A stretch of 64,000 nt of DNA from Diploscapter coronatus (lineage: Eukaryota; Nematoda; Chromadorea; Rhabditida; Rhabditidae), in the NCBI GenBank assembly GCA_964036155.1, contig OZ038423.1, positions 16,941,249 to 17,005,248 on the forward strand, written 5' to 3'. Below the pieces are notes generated by a model. It searched no databases, had not been told where the DNA came from, and saw only the letters and a program-made list of their open reading frames with translations. Below are positions 9,012 to 19,600 of this stretch, one piece after another; the first letter of the stretch is position 1, and each line of letters opens with the position of its first letter. A program made the translations under genes and the position numbers.

Positions 9012-11987
9012 TCAAGGAGGGCATGTCACGAGAAGCCGTTCGTCCGTTTCGCAGGCAAAGGAAATAGTATCTGTGCACTAAATATTGAATATGATTTTAG
9101 GATTTTTTAATAAAATGCATGATAGTTTCGGAACTATTTTAATGTGCCTTAATAATCAAAAATGATATTTCTTTAAAATTTAATTTTCAACCTCTCAAAA
9201 ATAAAAGAAAAAGATTCTATTAGAGAATTTACGGCATTCGTATTTTTACAGATTAAACTTAATCTTACAAACTCGTCGCCCCATAATCCATTTGAACCTA
9301 TCTAAAATATTCATTATAAAACGTGCATTTGGGTTGTTATTAATTTTTGCATTTAACGACATTTAATTCATTTTTCCTTGATCTAAGTCAACTTCAAAAT
9401 CTCTTTTATAAGTAGAGAAGTCAAGTAAATTTTAGGAAATAGATGGTCACAGTAATTCATCAAAATAACATTATTACAAATTCTCAACAAGAAAATAGTT
9501 TTTAGATTTTTGGAAATTATCCACTCGATATAAGTTAATTCATTTTTGTGTAACGATATTTTTTAAATAAAAGGTAAACATTTAAATGGTTTAAAAATAT
9601 GACCCACCCAACCACAGTCCTCTCCAGGAAAGTTACCTGAAGGAATTTAGTAAAGCGCATCGGGAAATTGAAGAGCTGATTTTCATAAATGCACTACTAT
9701 AAAATATGGAGATTTGGAATTGCAGTATTTGTGCATTTTTGAAAATCAAATTCTTCTTCCGTTGCGATTGACTAAATGTCTTACTCGGCTGTCTAAATTA
9801 GTTAATAATTATCCACTAGTTGAAAGTTCAATCATTCATTATATCTTATTCTTTTTATGTGTATTCGAGGCCTGGATTTATGAGTGATCATGACTTGTGC
9901 TGATGCACGTGAATGTTCGAGATTTGTCGCGATCGCCATAGGAGAATCTCGATCAAGTCTTAACATTCGCGGCTTCAACACGAGCCATGTCCACTGTTCC
10001 AATCCAGATCTCAAGAGTCGAGGGTACTCTTGTCATAGATTTTTTATTCAATTATCCAATTAAAACCATAGTCACAGAGAAACTTTTCGTTTACTTACCC
10101 GGGGATCCAAAGGGTACACACATATTCCTGGGCATCACTGTCTACTAAACGCATTCCCTAAATGTTTTTATAGATAAAATGCAGAGCGATGAAAAGTATG
10201 AAAACAAATATCCTGAACTAATCACAGTAGGCAACCTGGAAATGTAGAACGATACATCATAGGAGCATACGAAATAATATGGTAAAAGATGCTCTGGGCT
10301 ATCCTCCCCTCTCCTAACCTTTTGCTATTTTCGTATGTTTCTATCGTCCTACTTTTCAAAATTGCCTATAAGCAGAATGATGACTCACAGTAGGATCATC
10401 TGGGATTTTATACATATCAGTATGAATTCGGGAGGTAGTGGAGTTCTTCGAAGTCACTAAAAAGGAGAAAATCAGTAGATGGTTTTAATTATACTCTTTA
10501 ATTTTTGATCAAATTTGGTTAGTAAGAAATTTTGGCCAGTTTCGACACAATTTGGATAAGTTTTACGTTAAATTACATCTTTTAATAAATAGCAGACTGA
10601 TTGAGTTTATTGTCCGAAAACTTCGGGAAGGCTACAGCAGGAAAGGTTCGCTTTTTAAAGATGGTCATAGCTTTACTTAGGATAGACTGTTTTCGGAGAT
10701 CTAAAGTTTTGAGATCAGCATGACTTCGATGATCAGACTGATACCAATTTTAGACGTTAAAATCAATGTTGAAAACTGATTTGGTCTCTCTAATCATTAG
10801 CTTCCTTTGTGAGTAGTCTTATTAATGCCGCAAAATGAAGAAAACACGCAATTCAGATATCGAATGTTTCAAATTAATTTATACGCTAATAAATTCTCAT
10901 GAAATCCCTTACCATAACCCCATAAGTCCAGGCCTTGCTGTACGCTGTACAGCCTTGCTAGGTGGCACGTTGGACATAATCTAATGCAGATCCCACTTGC
11001 TGCGTTCCAATCGACCATAACATCAAAATACTGTAAAATCCTTTCTATTCACAAAACGAAATGATACTCAGCCATCACCTGATAGCATTTGCCGTTGATA
11101 AAATCCCAGGTAGGAGGACATTGTGCAGCTGAAATAGTTGAATTTAGAGTTGAGAAACGTTTTTTGCTTGAAGAAGAAGGCATTTTCCTTTATTCTTTAA
11201 TCACAATGAATTATTATTGAGGAAGAGTAAGATCATACTATTTTTTGAAAGACTATTTGGTCGTTTATTCATGTAAATTTTATGTCGATAGTTAAGTTCG
11301 GTTAAAAAGAAGTGATAATGCTTTCTTTGTAATTCATACACTATTCCTACAAATTTGATGTATGAATTCGAATCGAATTTAATGAATGAATATGCTCTCG
11401 GAACATATACAGTAGTTTTTTTTCCAGAAAACAATGATTCCGCTAAAAAAGGTTCATGAAATTTATGGACTCGGGCAATAGATTTCCTCTTGAATTGATA
11501 ATAAAATGGTTGGCTTGAAAAATTCCTAAGACTTACCACATTCAGCTAATGGACCTGGATTTTGGACACACTCGGTTGTAGTATTGGGTGTGGACGAAGT
11601 GTAGCCAGCTGTAATCAGATCGTGGTGATTGTTGTATCGATATGTATTGTTGTTGAGTTTGCGCAATTTTATGCTTTACTTTAGACTTTAATGTCGGTGC
11701 CTGAACCGACGATTATGAGATTTTACAAAACAATGTGATGGCCGACTTGCCAAAAAACCTAGACCAGATTGAATTATAAACCCATTCCACATTCATTGTG
11801 AAGAGACAAAATTTGGAAAAGCCATACGTAGCTGGCCTTTTCAAAAGTAGCAAACTCATTTAATGCGCAATGATAATTTACCTGTGTCAGTAGTGGTTTG
11901 CATAACAGGTAGATCCTTACTTGGCGTCGTTGGTAGGCAAGCATTCGACAATTTGAAGAGAAACAGAAGAATTACGAAATTCATCAT
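9012..11987 (-). CDS. Secreted C-type-lectin-like protein, copy 2 (complete span)
   Basis: Exons placed with consistent phase: 11987-11882, 11608-11537, 11128-11079, 11030-10913, 10456-10389, 10157-10099, 10028-9965, 9636-9608, 9301-9269 and 9077-9012 (TGA). The N-terminus is a signal peptide (MMNFVILLFLFKLSNA) and a Thr/Ser-rich spacer. The lectin-like domain follows: CPPTWDFINGKCYQ, then a W-x-x-A-x-x-x-C stretch, HLARLYSVQQ, LEIWIG, NFPGEDCGW, NGLWGDEFC and FACE near the end. These are the landmarks of the C-type lectin fold, including the four core cysteines and the WIG core. Between exons at 9965 and 9636 the phases do not join (0 to 1). Either one small exon is missing from my model, or the earlier exon uses a donor inside it. 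The EPN/QPD sugar-binding triplet is absent, so carbohydrate binding is uncertain. The 5' end is duplicated at 1-1453. Confidence 0.82.
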
Positions 11988-12912
11988 TTAGTTGGGAAGT
12001 GACCTAAAGTCGATGATTTATTCTTCGAACTTTTGGCAATTTGTAATTTTGAGAGGAATTTTATAATTTTCCTATCGAGATATCAAGATCCATGAAAAGG
12101 AGATTTTGATACCAGATTTGTGAGAAGGTACAAGTTTAACAATGAAGACATGTTCGAAGTTTTGGATTTAAAAATCTTCGAAGACGAAGTTGGGCTCGCC
12201 ACTATTTGATAGTAAACGGTATATCCCAGCTTTGGTTATTCAAAATAAATACGGCTGATGGAAAGATATAAGATAAACTAGGACTTTCTCGCTCGTCGTT
12301 CTAGTGTCAGCTTTCGGCTGGCTGTTAGAATTTTAATTACCTCTACTAAATATTTTTATCTCAAATAAACTAAATTCGATATTATTGGTCGATTATAATG
12401 AGCCATTTACTTTGACATCATTATTTTTTGAGCAAGAATTCAAACGTTGAAGAAACTCTCAGAATTACAATTAGAATGCTCATTTTTGAAAGTAGTTGTA
12501 TGGTCACTAATTCTTAAAATTAAGATCACATTCAGAACTACTTCCGTTTACCGAAGTCAGAAAGGGAGCACGAGTAAATTACATATCTCGGAGGTTGAAG
12601 ATCTTCAAACACATTTCTAAATAAAGATTCAGAAGTTTTTACCCTGTAGATAACCTACAAAATTATAGGCTAAAGCCAAGTTGACACAAATAATAGTAAT
12701 TTACTCAGACGGTTTGAAATTAGGGATCATAAATAATCAAAAATGAGTCGTTTATTTAGCTATAAATAGACAACTTTGTTCAATATGACGAAAAATTAAT
12801 ACCAAATTTGATAAAAAAAAAAAAACATTTAAAATTAATAATGAAGAAACCTATTCAAATGGCCTACAGAAGATGCATAAAAGGGACCCCCCTGTGAAGA
12901 TGCTTACTCTAT
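11449..12912. repeat. Direct repeat, copy 2 (segmental duplication)
   Basis: Counterpart of 1-1453. It contains exons 1-2 and about 0.9 kb upstream of the complete lectin gene. The repeat stops at 12912, the base before the MITE at 12913, so the element sits exactly at the duplication boundary. Confidence 0.95.
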
Positions 12913-13262
12913 ATCACGCTTCTACCCTCTTTCCAAAAAATGCCACTTGGCAATAAGGAAAAAAGGCGTTTTCGCGCTCTGGCTTCAAATCGTTGTTTGG
13001 CGGCCCAAATTCGTCATTTATTTTCATCCTTCTTGACTTTTTTCGCTTTAATTGCCCAATTATTTATTTATTCGTGGTTAATTGACTAATTATCGATAAT
13101 TAATCAATTAACCATCAACAAATCGATATGATAATTAGGAAATTTAAAACGAGAATAGAGCTTGATGCTAGTTCCGTAAGCGGCGAGTAAAGTCAGAGCG
13201 CGAAAACTCCCTTTTCTCTTATTGCAAAGTGGCATTTTTTGGAAAGAGGATAACGGCGTGAT
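12913..13262. mobile_element. 350-bp MITE with imperfect terminal inverted repeats
   Basis: Left end ATCACGC...CCTCTTTCCAAAAAATGCC is mirrored at the right end (GGCATTTTTTGGAAAGAGG...GCGTGAT). The matching arms run about 65 bp. The interior holds a palindromic AT core around ATTATCGATAAT at about 13090. There is no coding capacity. A truncated inverse copy lies at 5718-6000. Target duplication is not clear. The element ends about 430 bp upstream of the MSH6 start codon. Confidence 0.88.
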
Positions 13263-13264
13263 TC

Positions 13265-13371
13265 CTTCTATGCAGATTTGGGACTTTTCGAAATTTGGCC
13301 ACCGCACCACAACTCAACTCAGTTTTCCCCCACCGCAGCTGCGGTGAAAAAGTCCTAAGTCTGCTTCTATG
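13265..13371. repeat. Small hairpin repeat next to the MITE
   Basis: TTCTATGCAGATTTGGGACTTTT at 13267-13288 pairs with AAAAGTCCTAAGTCTGCTTCTA near 13347-13369. The loop side carries the 12-bp palindrome CCGCAGCTGCGG at 13333-13344. It directly abuts the MITE. It could be a separate miniature element or a local inverted duplication. Confidence 0.6.
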
Positions 13372-13691
13372 CCTATGCTCGCCCTAGCAGGCCGTGTGCG
13401 CGCAATTCACTCTCTTTATCCGTTCTTTTGCAAGCTGCTTTTGAAATTTCGAATTCATGAAAGAAGACAGGTAGTGAATTTTCGACTTGTTATTTATCCT
13501 TCTTGAAAGGTTCGCCCAGAATCGACCATAAATTTTGAAAGACAACCTAGCTTTCAGTTGAATAGATTTGGTAAAAAAATAAACTGGGCGGAACTTTCCA
13601 AGAAGTTGCAAAACCTATTTGCTACTCGTGACTTTTCAACTTTTTTCTTTTATTTTGCTCGTTGAAGATCTTATTTTTTGTTTCAGGTGTG
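13372..13691 (+). promoter_or_regulatory. MSH6 upstream region with trans-splice acceptor
   Basis: 320 bp between the hairpin repeat and the MSH6 ATG. It ends in a T-rich tract and TTTCAG (13681-13686) followed by GTGTG and the ATG at 13692. An acceptor this close to the ATG with no recognisable upstream exon fits spliced-leader addition. No TATA box is evident. Confidence 0.5.
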
Positions 13692-16600
13692 ATGTCAGCA
13701 AACAAGCAGCAGGCCTCCCTGCTGTCGTTCTTCAAGCGAACCCCTACAAGCGGTTCTGCCGATCAGTCTAGTCAGTCGCCCTCTCGCTCGCCCGCTACTT
13801 CCAAACCTTCTGCCACTGCGTTCAAAACTCCCACTTCTTCTAAGAAAGGCCAGTTTTAGAAAAAAAATGAAGTTGAATGTGAAACTCCGATGAAATATTC
13901 TATGTTCGCTTGGGCCGCCAGAACAAAATTACCGTACCCGGGTCCTTGGATTTTCTAATAGTAGTTTTATCTTAAACCCCAGATCTTGCACATGGTTCCT
14001 CTATAAGATCCTGGCAGAATTTCGTAATCATTAAAAACTTAATGGGTTTAAAGGAGAGCAAATCTACTTTTGCTATCATTCTATCAAGCAGGTTCAAGAA
14101 TTTGCACTGTCACTCAGTTTCTGGAATATTAGCTATTCTCCTCCTCTCTAATCTTCAAAAGATAGACTCTAATCGAAATTCAAAGAAGCAGACGAGGCAT
14201 TGCAGCTGCCAAAGCTGCTCTTCGAAATTTCAGCAAAGTTTCACCATAATTTCTTCACTTCTGCATAAGTCTGCAAAGAAGGAGAATTTACACGAGTTAA
14301 AATTTCCTGTTTTCAGACAATCGTGTATTCAAGCGAATCAACATGGACGATGTGGATGAGGACGCGACAATTACAGCGAAGACGACAAATATCGGCAGTC
14401 AGGCGAAGAGAAGAAGGGTGGTCCTTTCGTCTGACGACGAAGACGAGAACGAATTGATGAAGATGGAAGTGGAAGAGGTTACGCCGAGCACTCCCAAGCA
14501 AGGAAGGAAGAATATCGTGAGGATTTTGTTTTATTTTGAAAATTTCATGGTCGTCGAGATATTCGAATTCCATTACAGCATTTTAGGGAGCATCAAGGTT
14601 CATAAACGAAATGAATCCAGACTTGCAAATAAAAACCCGCACCTGCGGGTGTAAAAAGTGAAAAGAGCTGCGGTGCAGATGCGGACCCATAATTTTGGGA
14701 AAAGTTGCAAGTCTGAATGAATCGAAAAATAAACTTGCTTTCCAGAACTACTATTTCATCTATTTTCTGAAGAGATAGGGAGTCATTTTCAGGCGCTGTC
14801 GACTCCCGTCTCGTCCTCCAAGAAGCGTCCCGGTTCTTCGCTGAGCAACTCTAATTCAGTCGCCACCGAATTCGCGACTTCCTTCATCAACTCCTTCAGG
14901 GCTGATGAAAATGTAAGTAGTTTTCGAGAGAAGTCAGAAAAAAATCCTAATTTAAGGCAGAAACGACTGCTTCTGCTGCAGTTGGAACTCCGAGCAAGAG
15001 CCTGAAGGATTGGGAGAAGACGCTCAACTCGACCTGCTTCGAGATCGACCGATTCAGGCATGAAGACTTCGAGTTTCTCAAGGTATTTTTAATTTTTTAA
15101 ATTAAAAAAATGCAACTATCGAGTTCGCCTTTTATACATGCGATAAAACGAGTCGCGCCCTAACTCGAGCATCTCTGCTCCAGCCGAAAATGGAAACCTC
15201 CTGCCCCCTTCCTCGCTCATAAATGGGAGAAAGAAGACAGCGCTTTCATTTCTGAATAGAGCAGGAATTTTAGGGGTGGAGTGCGACTTGTTTCGCTACA
15301 TTATAAGAGGCGAACGCGATAATGTAGATCTAGAAATTTACAGAAATGGCATTGTTTTCAGTTTTCGACATGCAATCTAAATCTTTCTTCAGACTATCTG
15401 AATTATTCACATTTCAGCCCGACAAGATCCGCGATGCCTCTAAACGTCGCCCGGATGATCCAGAATACGATGCGACGACCCTGCTCGTGCCTGACAAGTT
15501 CATTAATGATCAGACTCCTGGTGAGGCATTCTGCAATTTAGAACTTTTTCTTGACGATAGAACACTTCAGGAAAATTCAATGAAATTCAACTGAAACATT
15601 TCTTCCAAACAATCACAATCGTTTCACTTTTCAGCGCATCAGCAGTGGTGGAAAATCAAGAGCCAGAATTTCGACGTGCTCCTCTTCTTCAAGGTCGGCA
15701 AATTCTACGAACTTTTCCACATGGACGCAGTCATCGCTGTCAACTGTCTCGGACTAGCTTACATGAGGGTAAAATTGCTTGATTTATAGAGTCTTCAAAT
15801 TTCAAACAATTGAATTTTCAGGGTGATCTCGCCCATGCGGGTTTTCCCGAGCATGCTTATCCCAAATTCGCGGATCAGCTGATCGCTAGAGGGTACAAAG
15901 TGGCAAGGATCGAGCAGGTATTGAAAATTGCTGAATTTCGATCAAGGTTTCTGAAATTTGTTTACGCCGAAAAAGAAAATGCCACTCTTTCTGATTTATG
16001 CAAAAAATATGCTAGGTGTCTCCTCTCAAAAGTACTTTCTCCTCGAAGTTGTGAAGTGAGTATTTTTATTCAAAGCCTCCGTTTTCCACTTTCTTTTTTT
16101 CTTTCTCACGTTTCGGGAGAAAATAACTAACAGTTCAGATATTGGCAATCATCAAATTGTTGAATTTCAGACCGAGACACCGCAAATGTTGGAAGAGCGA
16201 AACAAAAAGAAGAAGGCGGGCAGCAAGGACAAAGTCGTCCTGAGAGAGCTGTGCCGCATCACGTCCACTGCAACGCGCACTTTCGGTCCGCTCGATGCCT
16301 CGGATGATGGAGAGGCTGCCACACAGCATCTCATTGCCATCAAGGAGAAGGTCGGAAATTATCGAACCATTCATGAAAAAGGAAAAGGAAACGGACGAAG
16401 AGTAGACTATACATGATTTTGGACAGGTCTTATGTTGGAATTCCAAATTCTGATGCCTTTAAAATCAGTCTTTTTGATAATGCAGAAATATTTTTCCCTT
16501 CCATCCACAAATGACTGAAATTTCATTGGACTGAAGATATTTTCACGACTAAATATTTTGGAAAAAAATCTGTTTTAGGAACTGAACGGTAGACCCTGCT

Positions 16601-19600
16601 ACGGTGTCTGCTACATCGACACTTCTGTGGGCAAATTCACAGTCGGCCAGTTCGAGGACGACGAGTATCGATCGGCACTCAGAACTCTGCTCGCTACTTC
16701 TGATATTGCACAGGTACATTTTCTGAGATCTGAAAGGGGAAATCATTGAATGAAAAACTGCCTAAAATGAGAATTTATACATTTTCCAGATTCTTCTGGA
16801 ACGCGGCAACATTTCCCAGCAGACGAAGTCGATTTTGACGGGAATGTGCTGCTCTGTGCCCATCGATCATCTCGTGCCGAAGAAGCAGTTCTTTGTGGCT
16901 GAAGATACTGTCAAAGTGGTGAGCAAGTCATTTTCTGAAAGATCTTGTATTCTGAAATGAATACTCTCCAATGACCCAGCCTTCATATTTTAATTGCTCT
17001 ACGAAATGCTCTTTGCAGCTTTGTATTTGTTTTATGCAAAACTTTATGTCTATATTCATTGCTAGCTGCAAAGCCTCGACTACCTCGGAGTGGACGTGCC
17101 TTCCTGGCCGGAGACCATTCGTTCGATGCTTCGCACTGACCATGTTCTTCCCGAGCCTGCAGTCGAGTTCGATCTGGCTTGGTCTTCTTTGGGAGCTATT
17201 ATCGGGTTTGTCATTCTGTTTTAGTTAGCATAGATGAGATTTTCAAATTGCATATTTTTCGACGATATCTACAAACCTTTGGATTTTTCACTGAAATCAA
17301 TTTTCAGCCATCTGCAGCGTTGCCAGATCGACGTGGACATGGTGACGATGAAGGATTTCGAGATGTTCAGACCGTTCAACGACGATGACAAGAAGAAGGA
17401 GAATGTGGTTAGTTTAGTGAAATTCGACAACTTGGAAATGTTGCAAGATAATGCAGTGGTTTGGGAAGTGAGACATCGTTTCACTAACCTTTCCTTGCCT
17501 CTAAAAGCCATCTCGTCATGTTACGCCATTGTTAAATTTCTTGAAACTCCTATCTAGAAGTCGGAACAATTGACTTGTAATGTTGAAAATTCTTTAAAGC
17601 TTCTATGTTTTGCAATTTCCATGTTCAGAAAGTGAATGAGTCGGTGACGAAGATGAAAGGCAATTGGTGGGAAGGCAGACGGGTGGTGCTCGATGGAATG
17701 ACACTCTACAATCTCAACATCGTGCCCTCTGATCGATCTGGTAAGTAAAATTAGCTATTTTCTGCCGTACTTCACTTTTCAATTTCATCACATTTAATAA
17801 AATCTGGAGATTTTTTCTTCAAAGCAACTCTTCTGGAATATTTTGGCTACGTAATCTTTCCTCACAAACATTTCCCATTCTGTTTTCTTTTCTGCACTAT
17901 TTCTCATTTATTTTTCTTTCTCGCGTTTTGGGAGAAAAGATTACACTTATGGAAGGGTAGATTACGCAGCCGAACACTTTACGATTTTTTTCTTATAAGT
18001 CTATCTTTAGATCCCATCGATGCAGCAGCCTCTCTCTACTGCACTGTCAACAGATGCTCTACTCCATTCGGTAGAAAATAAAAATATGTCATTTTATTTA
18101 TTTTTCTTCAGGAAAGCGTCTTATCCGTCAGTGGCTGTGCGCGCCTCCCTGCGACAAGACGGAAATCGGGTTGCGACAGGATGCGATTGAATGGCTGCTT
18201 CAGCCGGAAAACGATGCATTCGTGGAATCCACCACTGAAATTCTCAGGAAGATTCCCGATTTGGAAAGACTGCTGCAGAAGTAGAATTTTTCTTTATCTT
18301 CTTTAATAAAACATGCGAACGCTGATGAAATCATTTTTAAATTCGTAAAATCTTTAAAACTTTTCTGGAAGCAAACGACTCGTTCAATTTGAAAGCCATA
18401 GAATCATCACAATTTCTGATGAAGATAATAAAAAATTCAGAATCCACACTCTTGGCCTGAAGTACCGTGCAGAGAAGCATCCTGATTCCCGTGCCATTCT
18501 GTTCGACACGAGGAAAATCAACTCGAGGAAGATCAAGGACCTGATTATGGCCATAGACTCGCTCAAGGCCTGCAGTGACGTCGTCAGACTATATGGCAAG
18601 CTGGAAGAGGGGTGAGGAATTTTGATTGAAATCGGCGACCTGATCCAAGAAAGACGGAGAGTGCTTCCAGCTATGAGCCTGTCTAATTTTGGGGAGAGAG
18701 TTTCACTAGTATCGCTCCCCCATTCTTTCATTGATCCGGTCATTGAATTTTCAAATTTGTAGATTTTTAAGGAAAAACACCGAAAATTCCTAGCATGTTC
18801 TTAAAATATAAAAAATTTTGATTTCAGCTGTACTCTGATGGACAAATGCCTCAAAGGGACGGACATTTCCGAGCTCAAAGAAGATATCTCGAACTTCATG
18901 GTAATTGAAAACTTCTGTAAAAGGAAGGGAAAAATTCGATTTTCAGAAGTCGTTCGATCGGAAGCAAGCACAAGAAGACGGATTCATCACTCCTGTGAAG
19001 GGATCGGATGAGCTGTACGATGAGGCAGTGCTGAAGGAGAAGGCCGCTCACAACGTGTTGGATGATTACAGGAAGAGTGTCGAGAAGCAGCTCAAGTGCT
19101 CGGTAGGTTGATTATTTCGTATTATTATTATTTTTAAAAATGTTCTTCAAGATCAACCAAATTATGCTGTCATTGAAGTTTGTCTAGTACCAAAGAAATT
19201 TTACCTGTTTAGGTCAAATTCGCTGGCACGGGCAAGAATCGACTGCAGTTGGAGATTCCGACAGACATGAAATTGATGAATGAATTCGAGTTGAAGAGTC
19301 GCGCTAAGGTATTTCATTCTAATTCAAATTTAAGTCTTAAAACTCCTTTTTATCTAATTCATAACTTTCGTTCATGATTTTCGAGGCTTGTTCGAAATTT
19401 TGTACCCTTTTAGAGGATGCCAATCTCAGCATTCCCAATACCGAGAATAGTGTATTCATTATCATCACATGATGCAATCGTTGGAGTAAGAAATTTTCGA
19501 GCTAATATTCTTTCAGAAAATGAGCAAATACACGACGCCGCGTCTCCTGAAGTTGATTGCCGAATTGGAAGTGGCGGAGGCGGAAATCGTGAAGCAGACT

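Noticed and set aside
9832..10014. 60-codon minus-strand frame with protein-like composition
   Set aside because: The lectin exon at 10028-9965 uses another frame and gives the conserved WIG core; this frame has no ATG and is an overlap artefact.
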